From assembly GCA_017979445.1 (NCBI GenBank), contig CM030705.1, forward strand, positions 14,091,040 through 14,155,039: 64,000 nucleotides of DNA. Reading direction: 5' to 3'. The DNA is from Akebia trifoliata (lineage: Eukaryota; Streptophyta; Magnoliopsida; Ranunculales; Lardizabalaceae). Of the stretch, positions 12,103 to 23,370 are shown one piece after another. Position numbers and translations under genes: made by a program. How positions within the stretch are numbered: the first letter of the stretch is position 1; each line of letters opens with the position of its first letter. Under the pieces are notes generated by a model that was not told the DNA's origin, did no database searches, and worked only from the letters and a program-made list of their open reading frames with translations.

Positions 12103-12157
12103 CTCCCCCCCCCTCCCCTCTCCCCTCTCCCCTCTCCCCTCTCCCCTCTCTTCCCTT
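12103..12157 (+). repeat. CCCCTCT minisatellite
   Basis: About six consecutive CCCCTCT heptamers follow a run of C. The tract is almost pure pyrimidine on the plus strand, so the minus strand is a G-rich purine tract. Confidence 0.9.
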
Positions 12158-12469
12158 TTATTTTGTGGATTTGACTTCTCTTTTACTTCAAGGAAATATT
12201 TCTCCTAGATGTATTTTGAGTTCTGTATTTAATAGGGTGAGGAGATGAATGATGAGTCATTGGTTGGCCCATGTGTCTCGGTAGAATTGGTGGGGTATCC
12301 TATTACCAATTGCATGATCCATGTTTCAGTCCATATTGACATCTAATGCTCTTGAGAGGAATCATGTGCAATGGATGTACATTGTCATCATATGATAGCT
12401 TGATGGATAACTACGTGTTTTTTAATTTTTGCATAACATCTATACTTTCTCCATTTATCCTTTACTAGA

Positions 12470-12690
12470 AAGTGGTATGGGCAAATTCATGTGTATAAGA
12501 AGGATTTATATGTAATTTTGAAATATTGATTAAAGGATTTTTGAAGATCATATTGTGAGAGAAATATTTTTATAATTTTGTAAACTAAGCGTGGAGGTTG
12601 TACAGTTACATTGCAATTTTGTTGATCTTTTATCAAAATGATCTTTGATTATATTAAATATGAAAGAAGGGCCATTTGTGACTAATCAAT
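12470..12690 (+). repeat. Dispersed repeat shared with 19190-19390
   Basis: Both stretches share an ordered set of blocks: TTATNTGTAATTNAAATATT, a GGNTTTTTGAAGATNAT block, TTATCCAAAATGA-like text and a (G)GGCCATTTGTGA block. The copies are old and have no clear ends. The family is not recognised. Confidence 0.5.
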
Positions 12691-13544
12691 TTTCTTATCA
12701 AACCCTTTTTACTCTGCCTTCTCTCATTATAATAGTAAAGATGCATCAATTAAGTTGTGTACCAAGTGTTTGAGTTAGATCATAATAAAAAATAAATAAA
12801 ATGCCAGGCTAAAATAGTAAAATAATATATTCTAGCTAAATTTTTAATAAAATGGGGTAAGTACACAACGTGGAGTGGTCAATTCCACTCCACCTCTAAT
12901 TTGAATCCTAGATAATATTTAGTTTTTTCCTTTATATATTTGGGTATTGAGTTGTAATCTATAATTGATTATTCTCGAGTAATCCAATTTAGGGAATTGG
13001 TGAGAGATTAAGTGTGGATTATATTATAAACACTGTTGTACATTGTTTTTCCCTATCTTAGTGAAAAAGAAAATTTTGTTGTTTTGTCTCGTGGATGCCA
13101 ACAATCTTATCAAATCAGATAAATCCTTGTCTCATGTGATTGTTCTTTATTTCTTTCATTTTTAAAGATTTTTTGCATCATATTTTTCATAACATCTAAG
13201 TAAGAGAAGGATATAAAATTATATCAAATTAAATGGGGGTAAAAAATTACTTATCCTTAAATCTATATAATAAAACACAATAGTGAATCCGCTCCCTTCA
13301 TCCTCCATGTAATGAGGGTTTAGATTTAATCTTACTATGTCGAGAATAATTTTAATTTTATTATTATTATTATTCCAAGAATGCCCCTCCAATTTATATA
13401 TTGTCTTTACTTTTTCCCCCATTTTTCAATAATATATCCTTAACTTTCATAATTTCTTCTTCTCCGTATTTTTTCTACGATACTTTCCGATAAAACTCTT
13501 TTTTATCCCTAAGGATGCCGGTGGGTGAGACACAGGCAAACTAT

Positions 13545-13737
13545 TTTTATATTATATATAATCCGACTAGCCTAGCCTTACTAACTTAGTAAGAAAAGAA
13601 AGGCATTTCAAAATAAAATCTCGAGATACATGTCAAATCTTGAGATTTTGTTTTGACGGTGGACAAGCCTTGGTAAGGTTATTTTCCTTACTAAGTTAGT
13701 CAGGGAAGTGTTGTTGTATATTATATAACTATTTGGA
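13545..13737. mobile_element. MITE with long inverted repeats, flanked by TA-rich sequence
   Basis: CCTTACTAACTTAGTAAG near the left end is answered by CTTACTAAGTTAGTCAGG near the right. An inner pair (AAAATCTCGAGATACATGTC against CTTGAGATTTTG) extends the foldback. TATATTATATA-like runs flank both sides. Confidence 0.65.
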
Positions 13738-13865
13738 TTTAAAATAATGCTGAAGTGACTTAAAAGATTATACCTCATATCATATCGCATTTTCTAGACG
13801 TGGAAGTGTGTTGTAACTATAGATGCTTTTCAACGAATCTCGATGAAACTCTTTGGTTTATTCTT
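13738..13865 (-). mobile_element. Truncated copy of the MITE at 17414 (family F2)
   Basis: It matches the reverse complement of 17414-17583, starting with AATAATGCTGAAGTGAC. It retains the ATAGATGCTTTTCA core but loses the far end. Confidence 0.55.
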
Positions 13866-14078
13866 GAATTGTAAATCAATCAAATACATTCACAGTAAAA
13901 GGTGTCAACTTTACAAGAGTACGTAATTTTATGCACAAAGTAGCATACTAGTATCATATTCGTCCCCATTCCAATTAATAGCCCAGCTAACGTCATCATG
14001 CTGACGATTGCAAATGGTACACGTGTTAAATTCTGAATGGAGTGTTGAATTTCGAACTACAAAGTCTCCAGTCGGTTC

Positions 14079-14221
14079 ATACTCGGATGACGCGTCCACT
14101 GACAAAAACCATAGATCTTTTTCCTCGAGATACACTATTGTACATCTTCATAAAAGATGTGAAGTTGAGTATCTCGAGGAAAATATCTATGATTTTATTA
14201 CATGACACGTCAGCAGAGTAT
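14079..14221. mobile_element. Short hairpin MITE, family F2
   Basis: The inner palindrome pairs CCATAGATCTTTTTCCTCGA with TCGAGGAAAATATCTATGAT around a short loop. The outer arms (ATACTCGGATGACGCGTC against GACACGTCAGCAGAGTAT) are also inverted. The element is about 143 bp and could form one long RNA hairpin. It lies about 310 bp upstream of the WRKY start codon. Confidence 0.7.
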
Positions 14222-14527
14222 TGAATGAGTGAAGACTTTCTAATAATGAAATCGTTATTCTAATGAGATGTTGTACCAACAGCGCAACATGGAACTACAA
14301 CCACAAAAGATGGTCTCCACGAAGACGCGGTAAGAGAAAAAGTCTATAATATCTCTAGGAAACATCGTTACATCTCATCCATTAGTTTGATGGACAACGT
14401 CAAACGAAGACTATTATTTTTCAAGATCATATTAAATGGAAGAAAGAACTGAAGCAGCACACATACAGAAGTATCAAACCAAAGCCAATCATCTTCATCT
14501 GTGTGTCTTGTCTTGTCTGAGACAACC
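14222..14527 (+). promoter_or_regulatory. Upstream region of the WRKY gene
   Basis: A TGACG core (as-1-like, minus strand, within ACAACGTCAAACG at about 14395-14407) is present. Two more TGACG cores lie in the arms of the MITE immediately upstream. No convincing TATA box was found. Function is inferred only. Confidence 0.35.
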
Positions 14528-17007
14528 ATGTCCGACTTCACTTTCTTAGAAGCAGATTTCTCTGGAAACCCTAACCCTAATTACGCTCATGTAATGGATC
14601 AACTAGACTTAGCAGACTTCGAACTCTCTGATTATCTTTTACTCCAATCTGGATCAGAAGAAGATAATTCCACTTCTACTCCCCCCGAATTTGGATCACC
14701 AAATCCAATTTCGCCTAAAAAGATTAACGATTCGATCGTTGGAAGTAGTAGAATACAACGGTTAGTTGATGAATCTGTTTAATTAATTTAATTTTGATGA
14801 TATTTAGTTTGATTATTTTAATTAAATTTGGTTTTGATGTGTTTGTAGAAAAGTTAAAGATGGAGGAGTGAAGAAAACCAAGAAGGATTTAGGGTTTAAG
14901 ATTGCGTTTCGAACGAAAACAGAGTTAGAAATCTTGGATGATGGATTCAAGTGGAGGAAGTATGGGAAGAAGAAGATCAAGAACAGTCCCAATCCAAGGT
15001 AACTTTTTTTTTAAATGAATATTTTTAGGTCTGTTATATTACCATTTCAGTATACTATAGTTATACATTATTCTAAGAAAAAAAAAAATGAAAACGGTCA
15101 TGTATCTATTTTGGTGAAATTACTAGCACAACCATCTTTTCAAAATATTTATCGCAAGAGTTATATTTCGATTTCATGTTTATTTATTTGGATTTTTTCT
15201 AACCATAAACGACATTTGAGATTGTACCATCAGACATACGGTTAAGATGAGAGGAAAAATATTGATTTTATGTAGATGGGTACTTGACTTCTCGAGATCG
15301 GTACCAATTTGTTTAGGAATCACAAATGTCTCTCTCTTGATGTTTTCCTATGTTTTTTATTAAAACATGTGACATCTAAACGATCACGTTCACGAATTTA
15401 TTTTTTTAACCTTCTTCTGAATTTGAAATAAAAGATCAATTTTTATTTTTACTTTTTTAACAAAATTACAAGAAAGCTAAAAATAAAAATAAAAAAGTAT
15501 CAAGCAGTATTTTAAAATCCAGAATTTGTAACAAATAAATTATGTTAATGATAAATACAAGAGGGTCCAACCAAATTGAATTAGGTTCCAACTAATTTGA
15601 CAAAATTTTGTTGTCCAACTCTTACAAAGATAAATTCAATTTAAAGTCTACATTGTGGATACCCATTTTGGTAAAAATTAATAAATACCAAAGTGAACTA
15701 ACTCAAAACCTAGTTGAATCAAATCAACTCGGCTGGATTTCAAGTTTTAGATCCATGCCATGCAATAATATATGGCTAGCATGTTGTTGATTACAAACAT
15801 TGCCATGGGGCAGTCTTTCGTTGGTCTATATCTAGTAAACTCCATAGAGGACAATATCTTGATATTGTTTTTTTTTTTTTAGCTCTTCATTATGGGTTTG
15901 AATTCAATGTTTTTCATCCATAAAGATGTTAATGGATCCCATGAGAAAGAAACCTCAAATCGATTTTCTAGATGTTTGATTTCGATCAACCTTGGGTTTG
16001 GTTCAGCTTGGTTTATTAATCTCTCACATGGAGAAATTTTTTGAAGTCGTAGTGCACTAGTAGCAAATCATGATCAAAATAATAGAGGTAGAAAAGTCTA
16101 TGCAAGCGTTTGACCCCCAGTAAGAGTAGATCCCCCAATTCGGGCGGGGGGGGGGGGGGGGGGGGGGTCGTCGAAGCACTAAAGTTTACCCGACTTCCAT
16201 GCCCTCATCTTGGTACAATAATTCAATTCTACATGCTTCTACATAGTCATTGGAAGATGAAAAACTGTAAGTGCTAAGTTGGAATTTTTTATTTCAACCA
16301 AACTTTTACGAAATATCTTGTTCAATTTCAATCTGACCGATGGATGCATGATTTCTTTGAATATTATACGTAATATATTTTTTGTATTTTTTAAAATTTT
16401 TTTTACTTTTCTTCTTAGTCTCATCTCTGGTTTATTTCTAATTTCAGCACTTTTAACATGATCCTTTGGATGACATAAGGTGAGGATTTATTTTTTCAAA
16501 ATAACGAGGGAGAATTATTCAAAGTATTATTAAGTTTTATGAATAATTTTAATTAATATTATTTATACCACACCAAATAAGATAAACAAACAAAGAAAGG
16601 ATTCTTGAAAGAAAAAAAAAAAAAAAGAAGGAAGGGAAGAAGGGAGCAATTGCAATGGCTATCCGACAATAATCACTAATCCCTTTATACCTCAGAGAGC
16701 TTTTCCCACATAATGAAGAAACCCAAGTTGGAAAAACCCATAAGTACATAATTTCATTGTTTGGTGTGTCATATAAAATGTTGGTATGTGGAAATAAAAG
16801 TTCTCTTTACATAATGTATTAGGCCTTGAGAGGTAGATTAACATTTTCAAGTTGGGGTGGTTGATCAGGAACTACTACCGTTGCTCAAGTGTAGGATGCC
16901 AAGTGAAGAAAAGAGTAGAAAGAGAACAAGAAGATTCAAGCTATGTGATAACGACATACGATGGTGTGCACAACCATGAAAGCCCTTGTATTGTTTACTA
17001 CAATTAA
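14528..17007 (+). CDS. WRKY50/51-like: WRKY transcription factor, group IIc with WRKYGKK (WRKY50/51 type)
   Basis: Exons are 14528-14760, 14849-14998 and 16869-17007, giving 173 residues. The start is the ATG at 14528 (MSDFTFLEAD); the frame is open further upstream but without an ATG. The N-terminal half is acidic and Ser/Pro-rich. Exon 2 encodes a Lys-rich stretch, then DDGFKWRKYGKKKIKN. Exon 3 encodes the zinc finger, with C-X4-C, 23 residues, then HNH. The WRKYGKK variant, in place of WRKYGQK, and the short single-domain layout point to WRKY50/WRKY51. In Arabidopsis these mediate salicylic-acid/low-oleate repression of jasmonate signalling and can bind sites other than the standard W-box. 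The intron splitting the WRKY domain after the Arg codon (PR|NYY) is the conserved R-type position. The second intron is long (1870 bp) and contains a 22-G tract. Confidence 0.94.
16146..16167 (+). repeat. Homopolymer of 22 G in WRKY intron 2
   Basis: An uninterrupted G run follows CGGGC. In the sense RNA it could form a G-quadruplex. The length may be inexact because long homopolymers are error-prone in sequencing. Confidence 0.85.
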
Positions 17008-17413
17008 ATGTTTAATGGTTCATAAAGCTGGATCGACTTTGTATCCTTCCTCCTAATGAACAAGCTTAGATTTCTCATTGATTTCGATAGAAAATTTAGT
17101 TGTAATCCGCGCGATTTTGTAAATTTATATTTTAAGTAGATTTCATAAATGTATGGTATGGGTATATGCGGACATGTTTGCTTAGAATACCCATACCCAT
17201 GGTTTAGAATGAGAAAAGAACTAAAGAAAGACAAGAGTGCTCATAGTTTCATATGCTTGGCAAATATTTTGAAGAACACATGTTTAGCAATGCATTATTT
17301 ACTGTTATTTGGTGAATCTCTTGTAAAATCATTTTATGTGCTTTGTTGATTTTTTTTAATGCAAAAGTTTCACAGAAGTTTCTTTTAAAATAAAATGTTG
17401 GGAAAATTTTTAG

Positions 17414-17583
17414 AGTGGTGCTGGAATGACCTTATTTCACACTTTCCTGACATGGAGGTGTGGACAGAATCATAAATGCTTTTCACTCGTATCTCAATGA
17501 AAAGCATCCATGGTTCGTACACACCTCCAAGCTAGCAAAGTGAGAAATGAGATCCATATTTGAGGTCACTTCAGCATTATTTA
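17414..17583. mobile_element. Hairpin MITE, family F2
   Basis: The outer arms GTGCTGGAATGACCTTATTT and AGGTCACTTCAGCATTATTT are inverted, and an inner palindrome pairs AATGCTTTTCACTCGTATCT with ATCTCAATGAAAAGCATCCA. It lies about 400 bp downstream of the WRKY stop. Confidence 0.7.
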
Positions 17584-17710
17584 AATTTGTAATTTATCTT
17601 CCACGTCTTGCCAATTTTTTCTGATATTTCTTGTCAAAAATCAATTGTTTTCAGCTTATGTTAATATTGAGATTGAAGATGAGGGCATTTACATAAGAGT
17701 CGTGATTTTC

Positions 17711-17898
17711 TGACTCCTGCTTTGACATACCCCCCCCCCCCCCTCTACTCTCCTAATGTGGCATGTGCATATAACCATAGATTTGTTTCCTCGGGATACA
17801 CAACTGCACATATTTATGAGTATGTATGGTTGGGTATCCCGAAGAAAAAATCTATGATTCCATGCACATGCCACATGAGGAGAGTAGAGGGGGAGTCA
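17711..17898. mobile_element. Hairpin MITE, family F2, with an expanded C run
   Basis: CCCTCTACTCTCCTAATGTG at the left pairs with CACATGAGGAGAGTAGAGGG at the right. The inner core (CCATAGATTTGTTTCCTCGG) is the one shared by this family. Outermost GACTCC/GGAGTC matches extend the arms. The left arm contains 14 C, not mirrored on the right. Confidence 0.75.
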
Positions 17899-18349
17899 GT
17901 TTATCATTATTCTTTAGATAATTTTATGTTAGTTTAATCGATTGGAACTATTGAAAGAAAGACTAGAGAATGCTCTAGATAATTGGAGTCGAATAACATT
18001 TGCAAATAGTTTGTCGTAATTTTTTATTCCACAAACTAATCACTGGGGAATTTTTTTTTTTACGAATTTATGTGGTAAATGCAAAGTTTTTGCAGTGCAA
18101 ATTTTTTTCGAAGCGTCACTAAATTCCCGTAAAAGTGTAATAAAGAATTTCTTTGAATTTGCAAATGATTTTTAGTATAAAAAGTATGACCCCCATCACA
18201 CCTTTTCACCACTATCAGGTTCTTTAATAATTTTAAAGGGCCCAAAGGAATTGAAAATCCAAACCATGACTAACATGAGGTTATATTCATTAAAAAATCG
18301 ATCCCTAGGAATCTTCACTAATCCCTAAGAAACTAGTATTTTCCTTCCT
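17899..18349. other. Intergenic DNA, nothing recognised
   Basis: AT-rich, with no coding or repeat structure that I can name. Confidence 0.5.
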
Positions 18350-18930
18350 CATCTTGATTGTTCGTAGGAACGTTGCTGGACCATAGAGAGAGTGTAGATG
18401 CACGAAATTGCTCTACACTTTCCTTCTCTCTCAGTTCGGGCGGACCTGCAAATCAGCCCACTCCGACGATCAAGTTAGACCAATTGATCAATATATTTCT
18501 TGAGAGAAGAAGAATTCGACCTTTTTTACTCATAGCTTTCTTCTTTATATAGGTGTTCAACTTGATCGTTTTCTGTGCCATCCCTTGAGGTGACCTGGGG
18601 TAGTTAGCCCACTCTCTGACATGTCAGCTGCAGGAGTTGTTGCAACTGCCCTATCACTTCTGAGAAAATCGGAGTTGGTCTGACATGACGTGGGTTGTCA
18701 GGACTGACTGTCTATCACTGGCACACCTGTCAAATCTGTCCTGTCGACCTATGAGGCAGTTGCCCGGGCCACTTCACCGGCTGATGGCTTAGTTCCGAGC
18801 TTAGAATCCGTGCATTCGTCGGGGTTTATAAACCGAGCAAGGGCAACAGTTCATCCGACCTTAAAATCATTAATCCTGGCCCTTATTCGAGCCACGTGTC
18901 TGTGCTCAAGAATTTTCCCCCACAGAGAGC
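18350..18930. mobile_element. GC-richer block, possible LTR remnant
   Basis: The base composition is clearly richer in G+C than both flanks. The block has a TATA-like stretch (TTCTTTATATAGG) and ends with a purine/pyrimidine tract (TTTTCCCCCACA) that on the minus strand resembles a polypurine tract. No coding domain or second LTR is visible, so the assignment is tentative. Confidence 0.35.
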
Positions 18931-19189
18931 AATAGGCTCTAAGATTCTAACAAACGGCTGAGATGGAAAGGGAAATATTGGTTTCCTAGGGATCAATTTC
19001 TAACAAATGACTAAGATCGAAAGGAAAATCTATGTTTCCTTGGGACCAATTTCCTTAGGTATCCTATCTCAATTGCTGCTCAAGTGAACTATAATGTGAC
19101 AGTCACAGTGTTGTCTTTTTCTTTGTATAACATACCCTCTTCTTGCTCCAGATATATTGATATTGACAATCATTTTACATGGAACTAGA

Positions 19190-19390
19190 AGGTGGCATGT
19201 GCAAAGGCACATGTAACAAAAGGGCTTATTTGTAAATTAAAATATTAATTAAGGGGTTTTTGAAGATTATGCAGAAAAAAAAAAGAATATTTTCATATTT
19301 TTGAAACCTAAACCTCGTGTAGTTATCGATTTTTATCCAAAATGACTCTGATTATAAAAAATAATTGTGGGGGCATTTGTGAGATCCAAA
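19190..19390 (+). repeat. Second copy of the dispersed repeat at 12470-12690
   Basis: The same ordered blocks are found, including AAGGGGTTTTTGAAGATTAT and GGGGCATTTGTGA. The copies sit 6.7 kb apart on either side of the WRKY gene in the same orientation. Confidence 0.5.
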
Positions 19391-19483
19391 TTTTGGCATC
19401 CATCCACTTCAACTCCATCTTCTCTGAAAATAATAGTCAAGAAATGTTGATCAACGGTTCTCTCATTATAATAATTTTTCTCA

Positions 19484-19486
19484 TTA

Positions 19487-19534
<48 letters not shown>
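19484..19534. repeat. (TA)n microsatellite
   Basis: About 50 bp of TA repeats directly abuts the left end of the large foldback element. Confidence 0.95.
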
Positions 19535-19537
<3 letters not shown>

Positions 19538-20348
19538 GTGTGTGGGTGGCGTTAGACTTACAATCTTATTCTTGCAAAAGTTTTGTCCTATGTGGTTTAA
19601 ATTTTTTGGATTGAGCTGTTTTTTTGTGAGGATGATCCCTATGGTAAGGAAATCATCCTCACCAAAAATCAGATAAATCTAAAATTTTTAAGTCTATCAA
19701 AAGTGGTTAGAATTGTGAATTGTTGATTTTTTTACGAAAATTTATAAATTATTTTTTATGGACTTAGAAGTTTCAAATTTGACATGATTTTTAATGAGGA
19801 TAATCTCTTCACCATAAAGATCATCCTCACATTTTGTCTTACGTGGCTTAAAAGTTTTGGATTGGGTTGATTCTTTGTTAGGATGATCTCTATGGTTAGG
19901 AGATCGTCCTCACGAAAAATCAACTGAATCTAAAACTTCTAAGTCCATCAAAAGTGATTTATAAATTTTCAAGAAACAATCGAAGGTTCATAATTCTAAA
20001 ACCACTTTTGATGGACTTAGAAGTTTTAGATTCGACTGATTTTTCGTGAGGATGATCTTCTATGGTTAGGAGATCATCCTCACGAAAAATCAGCCGAATC
20101 TGAAACTTCTAAGTCCATCAAAAGTGATTTATAAATTTTCGAAAAACAATCGAAGGTTCATAATTTTAAAACCACTTTTGATGGACTTAGAAGTTTTAGA
20201 TTCGACTGATTTTTGGTGAGAATGATCTCCTTACTATAGAAATCATTCTCACAAAAAATTAACCCAATCCAAAAATTTTAAGCACAATAGGACAAATATG
20301 TTGTGAGACTTTTGTAAGAATACGATTGTGAGCCGAACGACCCCCTCA
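19535..20348. mobile_element. Large F1 foldback element with several hairpin modules
   Basis: Terminal arms are inverted: the left has ACTTACAATCTTATTCTTGC and the right has GTAAGAATACGATTGTGAGC. Between them at least four hairpin modules (GTGAGGATGATC ... GATCATCCTCAC) occur at about 19625, 19790, 19885, 20045 and 20215. They are joined by a spacer that itself repeats (CACTTTTGATGGACTTAGAA). The modules at 19880-20230 are nearly identical, so part of the element has been amplified in tandem. Confidence 0.75.
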
Positions 20349-20784
20349 TAGATATTATCTCTATTATGAACCACTTTGCCTATAAATACCAAGAGACTCT
20401 TTTTCACAAGAAACCAGTGGGGGTTGGGGTGGGGGACCTTGTTAGCAATCTCCCCTTTAATTCTTGAAAAATTCACAAATTTTTCATTTTTTTCAATGAA
20501 AGTATTATTCTTTGGATTATTGAACTATTCTGAAAATTTTATGGATTTTAAGTTTGAAAAGAATAAAACCCATTTTTTTTACGACTTTTATGAATTTTAA
20601 TAAAAGTCAATGAAAAAAAATGCAATTATTATAACTTATTGTATATTGCAAAGTGTAAACTTGTAAGTTGTGTGTGTAACACAAGTTGACTTTGAAGTAG
20701 CCATGCTTCAAAATTTTGGATGAACACAATGTGAAAAAAGCCAAAATTTGACTGTTTTGGGCTGTCCAATTTCATAAACTTCGT
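20349..20784. other. Intergenic DNA, nothing recognised
   Basis: A GGGGTTGGGGTGGGGG tract lies at 20418-20434. No gene is evident. Confidence 0.5.
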
Positions 20785-21012
20785 CGGACCAAAAGGTCGA
20801 ATTGGCGTTGAATTTTTCATTGTCAAATTTTTTTTCGACTGGTCGAATTTGTCAAATTAGTGAAGTATGAGAGAAATTCGACAGTTCTAAGCCGTCAAAT
20901 AAGGGAACATCAAGAATTTCAATGGCCCTAGACTGTCAAAATTCGATTTCTAAAATTCATGGGCCTTGACCGGTCAATTTTTTTTATAGAATTTTCCAGT
21001 TTTCACATAGTG
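20785..21012 (-). mobile_element. Terminal fragment of a CACTA (En/Spm) transposon
   Basis: On the minus strand it begins CACTATGTGAAAACTGGAAA and carries the same subterminal motifs as 9030-9262, including GGCCCATGAATTTTAGAAAT. The opposite terminus was not found. Confidence 0.6.
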
Positions 21013-22014
21013 GAATCCACTTTTTTACATAACAAGTATCCATTTTATCTTTAAAAAAAATAATGACATAGTTCTCTACATTTATTTGAGATTACACCTT
21101 AATTTTTCAAATTGATGATTTGTCCTTTGATTTCGGTGTTTTAAAAAAAATCAAAGGAACAATAACCTCAATGTCTTCATTATTATCATCACTCATTTCA
21201 TTACCACCATCACTATTACATGTCTGGATTTTTTGTTTTTGAATTTTTGAAATAAAATGGATAATACACGTATGAAGCATATGCCGTGTATTTTCCATTT
21301 ATCGATTTTTTTGGTGAATTTTAGACTAGATTTTTGCAATTCAAAATCAAAATTTTGCCATATTCTAAATTGCTAACAAGGGGTGGAGGTAGAGTATAGA
21401 TTTAGATATTTTATACTATGTTTCCTTGTATATTGTACTCGTGATCATATGTAATTAGAAAATTCTCAAATAAGTCATGAATACTAGGCATACTGCACCA
21501 ATAATTTGTCTGATTTAACAATTGGTAAAAACTGCAAACCAATGAACCCTAATGAATAAGTCTTGAATTATTTCTTGTACCAATCTATCAAATATCCTTT
21601 AAAATTAACATGTATGTCTCCCTCCATCTCTTGAGTTTTCCAATTCACATGCCATCAAATAGGCTAGCTTACACATGATTTAGTCGTGCTTTTACGTTGT
21701 AATGGCTTTTGAGGAATTGTTGATTCAAGATTGATTTTTTGTGTCGATTGAGTTTTTTTTTTATATATATTTATTAGGTGGAGTTTCATATTTTATGTAC
21801 TCAATTTGATTTAAATTTTCAGTTATTTTTTATTTACTTTGTAGTAGTTGCAGGAAGAGGGTTGATCACAGGTTTGATGAATGTTTGGTTGTGGACTCCA
21901 TAATATTCATTTCATCAATTGGTGTGGTATCATTAAAAAACTGGGGTGGTAATAGAAATTTTCTATTTTAATTACAAAATTTAAATCCAAACTTACTAGT
22001 TCCTACTTCCTAAG
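21013..22014. other. Intergenic DNA, nothing recognised
   Basis: AT-rich, with only short frames that have no motifs. Confidence 0.5.
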
Positions 22015-22410
22015 ACTGTCAATGGATTGAATCGATCTGAAGGATCGATTATTGGATTGGACCCTAACAATTGATTTGATAAGCATTGGATTGGACTTTT
22101 ATCAGATTGGGTTTCATTGGATTTTTATATTAGGATTCAAACTTGGTCCAATAACAAATTGATTAGGCTAAATTCAATTTGATATTCAAAATCTAAAGAA
22201 ATTTCATAGATTTAAACAAATATATATTATAGCTTATATAATTTCTCACATTTTATTAAATCGGATCCCTTTTTGAATTGGTGTATAGTTGATCAAGATT
22301 CGATAAAATATTAGATTAGAACCTTATCAAATCCTTATCGAAACCAAATCATCGATCTAGACCCGAACTTATCAGGTAAGATTTTGGGTCTAATCCAATC
22401 CATTGACCAA
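22015..22410. mobile_element. MITE with inverted CTGTCAATGGATTG ends
   Basis: The left end GACTGTCAATGGATTG is mirrored by CAATCCATTGACCAA on the right. The left flank contains CCTACTTC and the right flank CCTACTAG, which may be a degenerate 8-bp target duplication. No coding content. Confidence 0.6.
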
Positions 22411-22417
22411 CCTACTA

Positions 22418-22924
22418 GGAGGGGTGCAACTTGGGTTAATTTCGTTCGATCCAGCATGAAATCAAAACTGGATCGATATAGGTTAATTTCATTAAATAAG
22501 AATCAGAACCAAGCCTAATCGCCATTAGAACCAAATCAAATCGAACTAAGTTCCATTTGGTTGGATTCTATGGATTGTCAATATCCTATAAACTTACTTA
22601 GAATTAAAGTATATTTAATGAAAAATAAATAAATAATAAAAATAAAAATAAAAATTCATTTAAAAACGCACTAATTTTTTCATAAAATGTCATTAATCTC
22701 TGTCCTAATTCCTAAAATAATTTATAATAAATAAATAAGTATTTATCTACTATATAAGGGATCAGTTCTATACCAGTCTTGAACAAGGAACCGAATCAAA
22801 TTGATTGATTCTTTATTTTCTTAACCAAAAATCGAATCAAAATTTGTTACAAACCGAATCAAACCAGCCTAAAGTTCTCGGTTCGATTCGGTTCTCGGTT
22901 TGAACCGGGTCAAGTTGCACCCCA
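22418..22924. mobile_element. hAT-like MITE with GGGGTGCAACTTG ends
   Basis: The left terminus (GGGGTGCAACTTGGGTT) and right terminus (GTCAAGTTGCACCCC) are inverted. The flanking octamers ACCTACTA (22410-22417) and ACCGACTA (22925-22932) differ at one position and fit an hAT-type 8-bp duplication. The interior has no transposase. Confidence 0.75.
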
Positions 22925-23370
22925 ACCGACTAGTCGCTCTATTATACTAGAGTAATTGCTCAGTCGTGAAACTTTTGAATCTTCAGTCCTTTTAAAAGGA
23001 TTTTTCCAATCTCAAATGGCGATCAAGACACTCTATCAAACACACGTCCAAAATAAGTGGAGAAACACAGATTTCCTCGCCATTAGTTCTTTTCTTCTAG
23101 AGATACGAAATTTTTACACGATTCTCACATATCGACAATTCGTTTGATATAAGAGTCAAACGTCGTTTGACAAAAAGATTCCTTTTTGGCGCGTAAACTT
23201 GCTTGCAAGGCGTCGTCGTACAAGAGACAGATAACTGAGAAAACCTCGAAAACAGTGAATAAAAAACTCTGATAAATAGAAATAGAAAATAATAAATAGA
23301 AAGAAAGAAAACGAAAAATTAACAGAAACAAATTTTCTCTCTCTAATCTTTTGCTTCCAGATTTCTTGCC
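22925..23370 (+). promoter_or_regulatory. Upstream region of the Rab7 gene
   Basis: A pyrimidine-rich CTCTCTCTAATC tract lies about 35 bp before the ATG. The promoter must be short, because the MITE at 22418-22924 ends only about 450 bp upstream. No clear TATA box was assigned. Confidence 0.4.

Larger units (their letters stand above)
11716..13544. other. Intergenic DNA with a C-rich minisatellite and a dispersed repeat
   Basis: Apart from the two repeats listed inside it, this stretch has no recognisable gene. A degenerate TCTCG/GTCTCG-containing section at 11800-12000 has no identifiable origin. Confidence 0.5.

Noticed and set aside
14501..14527. Earlier start for the WRKY protein at 14501
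   Set aside because: The codon is GTG; the first ATG in frame is 14528 and fits the family's N-terminus.
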